The notes: a model not told the origin generated them from the sequence alone. A stretch of 64,000 bases of DNA from Burkholderia sp. 9120 (GCF_000745015.1 NZ_JQNA01000002.1:1674001-1738000); one strand, 5' to 3'; shown: positions 42,647 to 51,925, numbered from the stretch's first letter. Numbers and translations are program-made.

Positions 42647-43540
42647 TCAAAGCCCCTGCAACAAATGCTCAAGCAAATGCGAAGCCGCCAGCGTCAACGC
42701 CTGACGATCACGCACGCAAATCACAAACCGCCGCTCAGCCCACGCCTCGCGCAACGGCACGGCGACGATGCCGTATTCATCCGCAGCATGACGGGGCAGC
42801 GCTTCGCGCGGCAAGATCGCCACCGCGAGACCAGCCTGAATGAAACGATAAGCCGCATCGAACGTCGACACGTACGTTCGATAATTCAACTCGTGGCCCT
42901 TCTCCACCGCGATACGCTGCATCAGCGCATTCACCGACGCATTCGACGCAAGGCCGAGATGATCGAACGCCAGCGTCTGCTCGAAGCCGACAGCGGCCTC
43001 CCCCGCGAGCGGATGCGCGCGCGGCACGATCAGCGCGAGATGATCGGCGCGGTAGGGCAAAACATCGAGATTGCCCATCGCCACCACGTCGCGACAGATG
43101 CCGAGATCGGCGACGCCTTCCTCCAGACCGCGCACGATCTCCGTGCTTACGCGCTCCTCGACATCCACGCGAATTTGCGGATTGCTCTTCAGAAACGACG
43201 ACAGCGCCTCGGGCAAAAACTCCACCATCGACGACACGTTCGCCAGCACCCGCACATGCCCGCGCGCCCCGGCGGCGTATTCGCTGAGTTCGGCCTGCAA
43301 GCGCTCATGGCCACGCATGATGAGCTTTGCGTGCCGCAACAGCGCTTCGCCGGCCGCGGTCGCGCGCACGCCGCGCTGGCTGCGCGACAGCAAGGCGACG
43401 TCGACCAGCGCCTCCAGATCGGCGAGCCGCTTGCTGACCGCCGACGGCGCGATGAACTCGCGTTCGGCCGCGCGCGCAATCGTGCCTTCCTCGCAGACGG
43501 CGATGAACAGGCGCAAGGTCACCTGATCGATTTGCCACAT
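42647..43540 (-). CDS. LysR-family transcriptional regulator
   Basis: The protein is 297 residues from the ATG at 43540 (MWQIDQVTLRLFIAVCEEG). The N-terminal winged helix-turn-helix (TIARAAEREFIAPSAVSKRLADLE) precedes the periplasmic-binding-protein-like effector domain. It lies 252 bp upstream of the lyase/CoA-transferase/MFS genes in the same orientation and is the likely regulator of that unit. A weak hairpin (42565-42580) follows its stop. Confidence 0.93.
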   Translation of the reverse strand: MWQIDQVTLRLFIAVCEEGTIARAAEREFIAPSAVSKRLADLEALVDVALLSRSQRGVRATAAGEALLRHAKLIMRGHERLQAELSEYAAGARGHVRVLANVSSMVEFLPEALSSFLKSNPQIRVDVEERVSTEIVRGLEEGVADLGICRDVVAMGNLDVLPYRADHLALIVPRAHPLAGEAAVGFEQTLAFDHLGLASNASVNALMQRIAVEKGHELNYRTYVSTFDAAYRFIQAGLAVAILPREALPRHAADEYGIVAVPLREAWAERRFVICVRDRQALTLAASHLLEHLLQGL

Positions 43541-43823
43541 GAGCGGGCCCGCTCCCAGAAGGTGAAGTGAGAAAATTATGCCCGAGGAAAGCGCGGTTAA
43601 AGTTGGCCCCAGGGTATCCACGGCCGTCGAACGCCGTGTGTTGCAGCGAGTTGTACCTGATAACCATGCTCGCCTGAAACGAAGAGCAATCAGCGAACAA
43701 CCTTGCCCGGTTTTTTAAGTCTCGCTATGCTGGGATGCTTTTCATTTTCAGTGCGCCGCCATGCAGCGCTGAAACGAAACACGACGTCCCGTAACAAACC
43801 ACAATAATCAACCAGGGGTCTTA

Positions 43824-44465
43824 ATGTCCACCACCAGCCTCTTCCTCACCTCCGCCGGCGTCGGTCTCGCGATTGCCGCGCCGGTCGGCCCGATGGGCAT
43901 GCTGTGCATCCGCCGCACGCTAACCGGCGGCCCGCGCGCGGGCCTTGCGATCGGCTTCGGCATTGCAAGCGGCGACGCCATCTACGGTTTGATCGCGGCA
44001 CTTGGGCTCGTCGGTATCTCGCAGTTCATGCTGGCGTATGACCGTCCGTTGCATTTGCTCGCCGGTCTGTTTCTGCTTTATCTGGGTGTGCGCACGCTGC
44101 TGCAAAAAGCCCCCGCCGACGACACCAACGGCGCAGGCAACGGCAAGCTCGCGCAAGTCGGCCGTGCCGGCGCGCTGCGTGCCTATGCGAGTTCGTTTCT
44201 GCTCACGCTGACCAATCCGCAGACGGTGATCATGTTCGCCGCGCTGTTCACCACGCTCGCGCCACGTGGCGCGTTTTCGTCGGGCGTTGCGCTGACCACG
44301 GTCGGCGGTGTGTTTTGCGGCTCGATCGCGTGGTGGTGTTTCCTCGTGACGGTGGTGTCGCTCGCGCGTCACGCGATCGGCAGCAAGCTGCGCGTCGCGA
44401 TTGACCGGATGGTGGGGATCACGTTGGCGGTATTCGGCATCGTCGAAATTCGCCGCGCGCTTTGA
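43824..44465 (+). CDS. LysE/RhtB-family amino acid exporter
   Basis: This 213-residue inner-membrane protein has six hydrophobic segments. The N-terminal GLAIAAPVGPMGMLCIRRTLTGG is the LysE family signature, and FLLTLTNPQTVIMF marks helix 4. Members export amino acids or related metabolites. AGGGG lies 7 bp before the ATG. It is separately transcribed from the LysR gene (divergent, 283-bp gap). Substrate unknown. Confidence 0.92.
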   Translation: MSTTSLFLTSAGVGLAIAAPVGPMGMLCIRRTLTGGPRAGLAIGFGIASGDAIYGLIAALGLVGISQFMLAYDRPLHLLAGLFLLYLGVRTLLQKAPADDTNGAGNGKLAQVGRAGALRAYASSFLLTLTNPQTVIMFAALFTTLAPRGAFSSGVALTTVGGVFCGSIAWWCFLVTVVSLARHAIGSKLRVAIDRMVGITLAVFGIVEIRRAL

Positions 44466-44710
44466 GCGTAAGCGGCGATAACACGCCAGCGTGGCAGCAC
44501 GCGGGGGCGGCTTCGAGCCGCTGTCCCTGCGCGCGTTAGGGCGTTCCGTACGCGGACGCGGCAGTTTTGCGACAATAGCGCCTTTCGCCGCACGCCGGCG
44601 CGTCGGTAGCGGCGCCATCGCCGGACTGCAGACGCGCGGCTCAAGCCGCCGCGCGTGCCGACCTCGTCACCTAACCTGTTCACCCCATCCGACCGTCAGC
44701 GGTCCGCTCA

Positions 44711-45499
44711 ATGGCTCTTCCCCACATCGATCTGCTGTACTCCGTCTCCGGCCTGTTCGTCGGCTTTCTGGTCGGCTTGACGGGCGTCGGCGGCGGTTCG
44801 CTAATGACGCCGATCCTGGTCCTGCTGTTCAACGTGCATCCGGCTACCGCGGTCGGCACCGACCTGCTGTACGCGGCCGCCACCAAGGCGACCGGCACGC
44901 TCGTGCACGGCCTGAAGGGCTCGGTCGACTGGCAGATCACGCTGCGGCTCGCCGCCGGCAGCGTGCCGGCCGCCACGCTCACGCTGATCCTGCTGCATCG
45001 CTATGGGATGGACACGCCGGGCGCCAGCCGCATGATTCAGATCGTGCTGGGCGTCGCGTTGCTGGTGACCGCAGTGGCGCTGGTATTCCGCCCGCAACTC
45101 GCGGCGCTCGGCGCGCGCCGTCAACGCCCGCCGCGCCAGAGTCGAACGCTCGTGCTGACGATGCTGACCGGCGCGGTGCTCGGCGTGCTGGTGTCGTTGA
45201 CGTCGGTGGGCGCGGGCGCGATCGGCGTGACGGTGTTGCTGCTGCTGTATCCGTTGCTACCGACCACGCGGATCGTCGGTTCCGATATCGCGCATGCGGT
45301 GCCGCTCACGCTGCTGGCGGGCGCCGGTCATTGGCTGCTGGGTTCGATCGACTGGTCGATGCTGCTGTCGCTGCTGGTGGGATCGTTGCCGGGTATTGCG
45401 ATCGGCAGCTTTCTGTCGTCGCGCGCGCCGGACAAGCTGCTGCGCAATCTGCTCGCCGCCACGCTGACGCTGGTCGGGGTGCGGCTCGTGCTGGCCTGA
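44711..45499 (+). CDS. TauE/SafE-family anion exporter
   Basis: This 262-residue protein has seven to eight membrane helices. LFVGFLVGLTGVGGGSLMTPIL at the N-terminus and the internal copy VSLTSVGAGAIGVTVLLLL reflect the duplicated TauE motif. The family carries sulfite, sulfoacetate or other organosulfur anions outward. A weak Shine-Dalgarno precedes the ATG. It is followed by three tandem GCCCTCA repeats (45507-45527) and a convergent small gene. Confidence 0.9.
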   Translation: MALPHIDLLYSVSGLFVGFLVGLTGVGGGSLMTPILVLLFNVHPATAVGTDLLYAAATKATGTLVHGLKGSVDWQITLRLAAGSVPAATLTLILLHRYGMDTPGASRMIQIVLGVALLVTAVALVFRPQLAALGARRQRPPRQSRTLVLTMLTGAVLGVLVSLTSVGAGAIGVTVLLLLYPLLPTTRIVGSDIAHAVPLTLLAGAGHWLLGSIDWSMLLSLLVGSLPGIAIGSFLSSRAPDKLLRNLLAATLTLVGVRLVLA

Positions 45500-45535
45500 G
45501 GCGCAAGCCCTCAGCCCTCAGCCCTCAGCCGATCG

Positions 45536-45784
45536 TCACTTGAAGAACCTGCACGTCAGATCGGATTCGAATTGCCGGATCCACTGACCGCGCCGGTCGT
45601 GATAAGACTGCGCCCAGCCGCCACGGCGCACCGTGACCAGACGCTCCTGCGCGGCATCGCCCGGATTCACGCACGCGCTGATGTCGAAATGCGCCGGCGC
45701 GAAGCCGTGCCGCGCGCAAACCAGTTCGAAAGCCGCCCGATCGCCGATCGGCAGATCCGTGTAGCGCAATAGCGTGGTTTCCAT
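45536..45784 (-). CDS. Small hypothetical protein
   Basis: This 82-residue soluble protein (METTLLRYTDLPIGDRAAFE...) is preceded by CGGAG 9 bp from the ATG. It has no signal, membrane segment or known motif. Two cysteines (ISACVN and LTCRFF) are present. It is convergent with the TauE gene. I do not recognise the family; composition and start site support a real gene. Confidence 0.6.
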   Translation of the reverse strand: METTLLRYTDLPIGDRAAFELVCARHGFAPAHFDISACVNPGDAAQERLVTVRRGGWAQSYHDRRGQWIRQFESDLTCRFFK

Positions 45785-45945
45785 GGCATCGACTCCGGTT
45801 TCGCATGCATCACAGTACGCTCCGGCCTACGGCAATTGTGTGTCGCAGCACACAGATCGGAACGCGGCGCCGGCCGCGTCTCAGCCCGCAACCGCCGTGG
45901 CCCATCATGACCGCACCACAAATCCGCGCGACGGAAAATAAAGCG

Positions 45946-45973
45946 AAAAAAAATCCGCCGGGGCGATACCCCG
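45946..45973 (-). terminator. Rho-independent terminator of the Wzz-like gene
   Basis: A 5-bp stem (CGGGG with CCCCG, loop CGATA) at 45959-45973 is followed on the minus strand, after a short GGCGGA spacer, by eight T residues (complement of 45946-45953). It lies just past the stop at 45991. Confidence 0.55.
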
Positions 45974-45990
45974 CACGCGAGACGTTCCGT

Positions 45991-46890
45991 CTACGAACCG
46001 TGTTTCTGCTGGGTCGCCGCGACGCGTCGCATAACGGTCTCGCGCATTACAAACGCAACGCCGATCAACAGCCCGAGGACACCGCCGATAGCGGCCAGCA
46101 GAGCCGCACCCGGAGTGTTCGAGCGAGTCGGCGTATAGGGCGCCTCGACGATACGCGTCGGATAGGTCAGCAAGGGGCTGGTTGCCTGCTGCAGGTCGCT
46201 CGCCTGCTCTCTCAAGCCCAGGATCTGCTGATTGATCAACGTCGCCACATTGGTCACCAGGACGTTGCGCGGGTCGCTGGCGTTGGCGTTGCGCTGTGCC
46301 GTCGACGACCGGAGCGTTGCGGCAATGTGTGCGTAGTCCTGTTCAGCCTGAGCAAGCTTGGCGGACGTGCTGGCTAGTTGGCTTTTCAGGCCATTGACGG
46401 CGGGATCGAACATCGCCTGATGCGGGGCCGCAAATATCTTGAAGGAGGCCGCCAGTGCCGCTGTCGCCGCGTCCCGGGAATAGGCCGAGACTTGCACCAT
46501 GATCAGATCGGGATTTCTGGCAGGCATCGCCGTCAGCGTGTCGAATACGACTTTGGCGTCCCGGGAGCCGCTGTCGGGTGCCGGCAGGCCAAGCTCATTT
46601 AGCACGCGCAAGTGCATGGCGGGCAGGTTGTAGCGGTCGACGGCGGTCAGCTGATTCTCGATTGGACGGATTTTCACGCCGCCCTCTCCCGAGGAATCAC
46701 CCTGCGGCAAGGAGATTTGCCCGACCTGAATGGTCATTCTCGCCACCCATTTGGGCTGAACGAAGAAAGAAACTACGCCGCCGGCCAGGGCTCCCAATAC
46801 GCCGATCAGAATGATCTGCCTGATTGATCCGGTTGCCTGGGTAACCAGGCCATAAGAAGCGCGGCGAGTTGCCGCAGTAGGGTGGTGCAT
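45991..46890 (-). CDS. Wzz-type chain-length determinant-like protein (no kinase domain)
   Basis: The protein is 299 residues from the ATG at 46890; a TTG at 46926 is an alternative start. It has one membrane helix near residues 25-43 (IILIGVLGALAGGVVSFFVQP), a periplasmic mostly helical part with a coiled segment (about 165-215), and a second helix near 265-285 (LLAAIGGVLGLLIGVAFVM). That is the topology of polysaccharide co-polymerases without a cytoplasmic tyrosine kinase. It probably modulates chain length of a surface polymer. It is 26 kb away from the EPS core and has no Wzy or glycosyltransferase beside it. Confidence 0.75.
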   Translation of the reverse strand: MHHPTAATRRASYGLVTQATGSIRQIILIGVLGALAGGVVSFFVQPKWVARMTIQVGQISLPQGDSSGEGGVKIRPIENQLTAVDRYNLPAMHLRVLNELGLPAPDSGSRDAKVVFDTLTAMPARNPDLIMVQVSAYSRDAATAALAASFKIFAAPHQAMFDPAVNGLKSQLASTSAKLAQAEQDYAHIAATLRSSTAQRNANASDPRNVLVTNVATLINQQILGLREQASDLQQATSPLLTYPTRIVEAPYTPTRSNTPGAALLAAIGGVLGLLIGVAFVMRETVMRRVAATQQKHGS

Positions 46891-47434
46891 ACTGTAGGTA
46901 GGTGTCTTTTTTGTGGCGAAACTCAAAGAATTATATCTTGATTCGCGTACGTATTACTTGCAACTCGCTTTGCTTGCGGCAATTCCTGCCGCCATGGAAT
47001 CCGCGATCCGTAGGGACAGAAGATCAGGGTGTCTACTAATCGACACCCGCATCGCGCAATACTCGCTTCGGGCATCGAAACCGGAAAACAGGCCGAATAT
47101 CGGCCGCTGTTAAAAGGAATGCGTGGGTTGAAGGGAAATTACAGATTTTTTGAAAGCAGATGAAAGATTGATAAGCCCCAGAAACCGAAAAAGCGTTATT
47201 TCGCGCTCGCGAACATAATCTTCGGCGATGCACCGGCCGACTCCCCGCCAAATACCGATTCCGTCCGGCAATTGCGTTTCGACTCACCCAAAGAAAGCAG
47301 CCCATGGTTCCAAAGAACGCATGGGCTGAGACAAAAGAAAAGGATCCGCCAGGCAGCGCAACCCACGTTCGGGGTGGATAACCATCCATTAGCGCCGGCG
47401 ATTGCCGGCGCTTTCTGCGCGGCCGGCCGCCTGC
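46891..47434. other. Intergenic region with a terminator-like hairpin
   Basis: These 544 bp contain no credible gene. A strong hairpin at 47298-47328 (CAGCCCATG-GTTC paired with GAAC-CATGGGCTG around a bulged G) is followed on the minus strand by CTTTCTTT and could terminate the BON gene transcript. A second stem, AGCGCCGGC-GATT-GCCGGCGCT (47392-47413), lies directly after the BON stop codon region. The rest is AT-rich and probably carries the promoter of the Wzz-like gene. Confidence 0.45.
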
Positions 47435-47782
47435 TTACTGCTGCACGACGGTCAGCTTGTTCGACACCGACGTCACGCCCGCGACGCCCTTGGCGGCGTC
47501 GCCGGCTGCGTCGATCTGGCCTTGGTCAGGCACCGAGCCCGTCAGGGTCACCGCGCCGCCACGGGCACGCACGGCGATGTTCGATACGTCGATGCCTTGC
47601 GACTTGGCCAGCACGCCACGCACCTTGCGGCCGAGTTGGCCGTTGGCCTTCTTGGTCGCCTTGGCGCTTGCAGCCGGCGCTGCGGTCGTGCTCGGTGCAT
47701 CGCTTGCCTGAGCGTACACATTGCACGCCACTACCATTGCCACCACCGAGCCCAGCGTTTTCAGAAAACCGACCGATTTCAT
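47435..47782 (-). CDS. Periplasmic BON-domain protein
   Basis: This 115-residue protein has a signal peptide (MKSVGFLKTLGSVVAMVVAC to VYAQA), an Ala/Ser/Thr/Lys linker (26-47) and a single BON domain (about 48-115). The domain contains the alpha-beta pattern GIDVSNIAVRARGGAVTLTG and ITSVSNKLTV-like ending. BON domains bind membranes or phospholipids, often under osmotic or envelope stress. AAGGAG lies 10 bp before the ATG. It stands alone. Confidence 0.9.
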   Translation of the reverse strand: MKSVGFLKTLGSVVAMVVACNVYAQASDAPSTTAAPAASAKATKKANGQLGRKVRGVLAKSQGIDVSNIAVRARGGAVTLTGSVPDQGQIDAAGDAAKGVAGVTSVSNKLTVVQQ

Positions 47783-48432
47783 ATTTCTCTTCTCCTTAGC
47801 TACACATTGGACCGCCTATCAAAGCGGCTTCGTTACGACTACCCGCGGCCGCGCCACGCGCGCGACAAGGCGCGGCTGGGCGAGGCCGACTAAGGCTGCA
47901 ACACGGTGTGCGAGAGGCGAGAGAGGCCGGGTAACGCATGCGCATGCAAGCAAACGCCACGGTACGAAACCGGCAAGCCGCGAAGTTCGCCGACGCGCCC
48001 GGTTCTTGTCAGTCATGCCGGGTCGCGCCGCGCAAACATCGGTTCGCGGCAGCGATGCACAATTTAATCTAGCCGGGCCAGAAGCGCAAAGGGTTTAGTC
48101 ATCGGCGCGATGTTTGACGGTTTGGGTTTAACGCCCTTTCACCAGGGTATTCACGCTGTATTCATCGCGCATTCACGACCCATTCGCGGCGCACTCACGC
48201 CGCGTTCACGCCGCGTTCACGATTTGTTACGGGTTTGTCGGCGCGGGCGGCCGCCGCGCGTTTCGCCGTCGCCTCAATCTCAGGTACCATCGGCGCGACA
48301 CACGCTGCCACGCGGCCCGCCTGAGATCCGCGCGACTCACCACCGTGCCGGCCCGGCCAGGCGCCGCATGCCGGTTCACGCGCCGCCCAGCCGCGCCCCG
48401 TTCACCTTCGACCGTCGCCGTCACGTCATCCG
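47783..48432. promoter_or_regulatory. Intergenic region between BON and TAXI genes
   Basis: 650 bp between divergent genes. No credible gene is present. The section 48138-48226 carries an 11-bp periodic repeat (separate entry). Promoters of both neighbours must lie here, but I cannot fix them. Confidence 0.4.
48138..48226. repeat. Phased 11-bp direct repeats (TTCACG type)
   Basis: TTCAC-like cores start at 48150, 48161, 48172, 48183, 48194, 48205 and 48216, exactly 11 bp apart. One more lies 12 bp ahead at 48138. Cores read TTCACG, TTCATC, TTCACG, TTCGCG, CTCACG, TTCACG, TTCACG. The spacing equals about one helical turn, so all copies face the same side of the DNA. They lie 200-300 bp upstream of the TAXI gene. 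Confidence 0.7.
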
Positions 48433-49926
48433 ATGAAGCCTGCCACCGGGCGCAAACGCCCTCCCCGTCTCGTCGCCCGTTTCGTCGCGATCTCCTGGCG
48501 CGATCTCGCGGTCTCGTTCGGCCCGATCCTGCTGATCGCCGTGGCGGCGGTCTGGGTCGCCGTGCGGCTGATCCAGCCCGCGCCGCCCAGCACGCTGACC
48601 ATCAGCGCCGGCCCCGAGGGAAGCACCTTCTGGAACGCGGCGCAGAAGTACAAAACCATTCTCGCGCGCAACCGCATCACCCTGAACGTGCTGGCCTCCG
48701 AAGGCTCGCTGCAGAATCTCAAGCGGCTCTCGGACCCGAAGTCGAACGTCGACGTCGGCTTCGTGCAGGGCGGCGTCGCGCCCGGCCCGGCCAGCGAAGG
48801 CCTGATGTCGCTCGGCAGCGTCGCCTATGTGCCGCTGGCGATCTTCTATCACGGCCCGACCGTCACGCGGCTCTCCGAATTCAAGGGCCTGCGCCTCGCG
48901 GTCGGCGCCGAGGGCAGCGGCACGCGCGAACTGGCGCTCGCGCTGCTCAAGGCCAACGGCATCGTGCCGGGCGGCGCGACCAAACTGCTGCCGCTGTCGG
49001 GCGACGACGCCGCCGACGCGCTCGTCTCCGGCAAGGTCGACGCGGCGTTCCTCGCCGGCGACTCGGCGCAACCAGCGGTGATGGGCAAGCTCTACCGCAC
49101 GCCGAACGTGCAGTTCTACGACTTCACGCAGGCCGATGCGTACACCCGCCGCTTCCCCTATCTGACGCAACTCGAAATGCCGATGGGCGCGTTCGATCTC
49201 GGCAAGAACCTGCCGTCCGCGCCGATTCACATGGTGGCGCCCACCGCCGAACTGGTGGCGCGCGACTCGCTGCATCCCGCGCTCTCCGATCTGCTGATCG
49301 AAGCCGCGCGCGAGGTGCACGGCAAGGCGAACATCCTGCAGCGCGCCGGCGAATTCCCCGCGCCGCTCGCGCATGATTTCCCGATCAGTGACGACGCCGC
49401 GCGCTACTACAAGTCGGGCAAGAGCTTCCTGTACCGGGTGCTGCCGTTCTGGCTCGCGAGCCTCGCCGACCGGCTGCTGGTGGTCGTGGTGCCGCTGATC
49501 GTGCTGCTGATACCAGCGTTGCGGCTGGTGCCGTCGCTGTACGCGTGGCGGGTGAAGTCGCGAATCTACCGTTGGTATGGTGCGTTGATCGCGATCGAAC
49601 GCAGCGCGCTCAGCGAGCATTCGGCAACGGAGCGCGCGTCGCTGATCGAACGTCTCGACGCGATCGAGGAATCGGTCAACGGCCTGAAAATGCCGCTGGC
49701 CTACGCGGATCAGTTCTATGTGTTGCGCGAGCATATCGGCTTCGTGCGTCAGCGGCTCACGCAGGCTCGCGACACCCAGCGCGACGACACGACCTACGAA
49801 TCGGACGACACGCTCGACACCCAGACCAACGCCGCCGACGAAGCCGCCGCCGCGGACAAAACCGCCGCCAACGAAGCCGCCGAGATCGGCGAGACGCCGG
49901 GCAGCGCCGGCCGCAAACCATATTGA
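48433..49926 (+). CDS. TAXI-family TRAP-transporter solute-binding-like protein
   Basis: This 497-residue protein has one N-terminal membrane helix (about 27-47). The TAXI/NMT1-like binding domain begins LTISAGPEGSTFWNAAQKYK and continues through VDVGFVQGG and GSGTRELALALL. A second hydrophobic segment (about 342-366) and a cytoplasmic C-terminal part rich in Glu, Ala and Asp follow. Usual TAXI proteins (about 320 residues) lack that C-terminal extension. No TRAP membrane subunits are adjacent, so it may be a sensor-like or orphan binding protein anchored in the inner membrane. The Shine-Dalgarno is weak. Confidence 0.85.
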   Translation: MKPATGRKRPPRLVARFVAISWRDLAVSFGPILLIAVAAVWVAVRLIQPAPPSTLTISAGPEGSTFWNAAQKYKTILARNRITLNVLASEGSLQNLKRLSDPKSNVDVGFVQGGVAPGPASEGLMSLGSVAYVPLAIFYHGPTVTRLSEFKGLRLAVGAEGSGTRELALALLKANGIVPGGATKLLPLSGDDAADALVSGKVDAAFLAGDSAQPAVMGKLYRTPNVQFYDFTQADAYTRRFPYLTQLEMPMGAFDLGKNLPSAPIHMVAPTAELVARDSLHPALSDLLIEAAREVHGKANILQRAGEFPAPLAHDFPISDDAARYYKSGKSFLYRVLPFWLASLADRLLVVVVPLIVLLIPALRLVPSLYAWRVKSRIYRWYGALIAIERSALSEHSATERASLIERLDAIEESVNGLKMPLAYADQFYVLREHIGFVRQRLTQARDTQRDDTTYESDDTLDTQTNAADEAAAADKTAANEAAEIGETPGSAGRKPY

Positions 49927-50022
49927 TCGAGGATGCACGCGGCCGCCGCACCGCGTAAGATCATTACAATTCCGACGGTCCAGCAGAGGCGCCGTGCGGA
50001 CCAGGCAATCCGGGAGACACTT

Positions 50023-50691
50023 ATGACCGTTGGCATCGACGCCAGGCAACCGCTTTGGTTTTACGACTTTGTCTCGCCGTTCACGTACCTGTTGCTTGAG
50101 CAACACGACAAATGGCCGGGCTTCGACTTCGCGTTCACGCCGGTCGTATTGAACGATCTGTATAGCCATTGGGGACAGCGGCCGGCCTACAGCGTGCCCG
50201 CCAAACGCACCTTCCTGTACCGGCACGCGCTGTTTCGCGCGGAGCAACTCGGCATTCCGTACAAGATGCCGCCGGCGCATCCGTTCGATTCGATGAAGCC
50301 GTTGCTGCTCGCCACCGCGGCGAAGGGCGACGTCCAGTTCGTGCGCGAGATTTTCCGCTTCATCTGGCGCGAAGGCCGCGATCCGTCGAGTGAAACGGCG
50401 TTTGCCGAACTGTGCGAACGCGTCGGCATGCCCGACGGTCCCGAGTTGATCAAAAGCCCCGACGTGAGCGCGCAATTGCAGCGCAACACCGCGGACGCGA
50501 TCGGTCTCGGCGTCTACGGCGTGCCGACCTTCCGGCTCAACGATCAACTGTTCTGGGGCGAAGACGCCTTGCCGATGGTGCTGTATTGCGCGCGCACGCC
50601 GAACTGGCTCGAGTCGAAAGAAGTGAAGCGGATCAGTGCGCTCGCTTCGGGTGTCGTGGACATACCGACGAACTCGGCGAACCCGACGTAA
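50023..50691 (+). CDS. DsbA-like 2-hydroxychromene-2-carboxylate isomerase family protein
   Basis: The protein is 222 residues from the ATG at 50023 with GGGAG 8 bp upstream. The start WFYDFVSPFTYLLLEQ matches the kappa-class GST/HCCA isomerase type of the DsbA thioredoxin fold, where Ser replaces the redox cysteine and activates glutathione. The C-terminal GLGVYGVPTFRLNDQLFWGED has the cis-Pro loop (VPTF). It may isomerise aromatic degradation intermediates or conjugate glutathione. The substrate is unknown; neighbours give no aromatic pathway. Confidence 0.88.
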   Translation: MTVGIDARQPLWFYDFVSPFTYLLLEQHDKWPGFDFAFTPVVLNDLYSHWGQRPAYSVPAKRTFLYRHALFRAEQLGIPYKMPPAHPFDSMKPLLLATAAKGDVQFVREIFRFIWREGRDPSSETAFAELCERVGMPDGPELIKSPDVSAQLQRNTADAIGLGVYGVPTFRLNDQLFWGEDALPMVLYCARTPNWLESKEVKRISALASGVVDIPTNSANPT

Positions 50692-50950
50692 GGCAAGCGC
50701 AAGCTTCACGCGATCCGGATCGACGCGCGTGACGGCGTGAGCGTCGGCAGAGGTCTTGAAGCATTCGAAAACTGCCACGATAGCGCCGAAAAGGCCGTGC
50801 TGATGCCGGCCATACCGCGCCCGCTATGCTGCTGCTCCGCAAACGGCCTAAGGTTATAACCTTTGCGCCCAGAGCGCGGGCAGGTCCGCGGGCGGGCTCC
50901 GTCCGACGCTTCATTGCGGCCCGAACCGCCTGCCTCGCTTAGCCTTGAAC

Positions 50951-51925
50951 ATGGACGACACCGCCGCCTCCCTCGATATCTGGCTCGTGCGCGTATTGCG
51001 CACGCTGCTGGTCGAGCGCAGCGTCACGCAGACCGCGCTGCGTCTGAATCAAACTCAACCTGCCATTAGCACCGCGCTGCGCAAACTGCGCGAGACGCTC
51101 AACGACCCGATCCTCGTGCGCGGCAAGTCGGGCATGGTGCCCACCGAATATGGCGAGTCGCTGCTGGCTTCCGCACAACGCGTGCTGCGCGAAGTGGATT
51201 TTGTCGCGACACCCCATGGCGACTTCGATCCCAGCCGCTCGCGCCGCACCTTTCGCGTCGCCGCGCCGGATTATCTGAACGACTTCTTCATGCCGACCGT
51301 GATCGCGCAATTCCGCGAAGCGGCGCCGCATGCACGGCTCGAAATCGAATCGTTGAGTCCGATGCTCGATCATTCCGCCGCGCTCGATGCCGGCGAACTC
51401 GATCTGGTGATCGGCAACTGGCCGAAGCCGGACCCGCGTTTCGAACGCAGCGATCTGTTTTCCGACACGGTGGTGTGCCTGATGCGCGCCGACCATCCGC
51501 TCACGCGCATACCGATGACGCGCGAAGCGTATCTCGCCGCGCCGCATCTCGCGCCGACGCCGTATAGCGGCGCGCGCGGCGGTGCGATCGACATCGGCTT
51601 CGCGCGGGCGCGCGCCGACCGGCGCATCGTCGCCACGCTGCCGTACTTCGGACTGGTGCCGCAAACGCTGCTGCAATCGGATCTGATCTTCACGACCACG
51701 CGCCGCTTCGCGATGCATTACGCGAGCATCCTGCCGCTCGCGGTGGTCGACGTGCCGATTCCGTTTCCGCGCATCAAGTGCTATCAGCTGTGGCATCCGC
51801 AGCCGGATCGCCCGAGCGATATCGGCTGGCTGCGCACGCTGATGTCGCAAGTGTCGGATGGATTGGTCGCGCAGAAAATGCGCCGCGCCAAGCGGCCGCA
51901 GAAAAAAGAAACGTCAGCCGCGTAG
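50951..51925 (+). CDS. LysR-family transcriptional regulator
   Basis: The protein is 324 residues from the ATG at 50951; a TTG 6 bp earlier is possible. The N-terminal HTH (SVTQTALRLNQTQPAISTALRKLRETLNDPI) is followed by a substrate-binding domain with DYLNDFFMPTVIAQFREAAP. The last residues are strongly basic (KMRRAKRPQKKE). It is preceded by a 259-bp gap and is convergent with xdhC. Its target could be the isomerase or the xanthine dehydrogenase genes; sequence does not decide. Confidence 0.92.
   Translation: MDDTAASLDIWLVRVLRTLLVERSVTQTALRLNQTQPAISTALRKLRETLNDPILVRGKSGMVPTEYGESLLASAQRVLREVDFVATPHGDFDPSRSRRTFRVAAPDYLNDFFMPTVIAQFREAAPHARLEIESLSPMLDHSAALDAGELDLVIGNWPKPDPRFERSDLFSDTVVCLMRADHPLTRIPMTREAYLAAPHLAPTPYSGARGGAIDIGFARARADRRIVATLPYFGLVPQTLLQSDLIFTTTRRFAMHYASILPLAVVDVPIPFPRIKCYQLWHPQPDRPSDIGWLRTLMSQVSDGLVAQKMRRAKRPQKKETSAA

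Noticed and set aside
48421..50778. 785-residue antisense frame over the TAXI and isomerase genes
   Set aside because: It spans two real genes and their gap with no recognisable domain.
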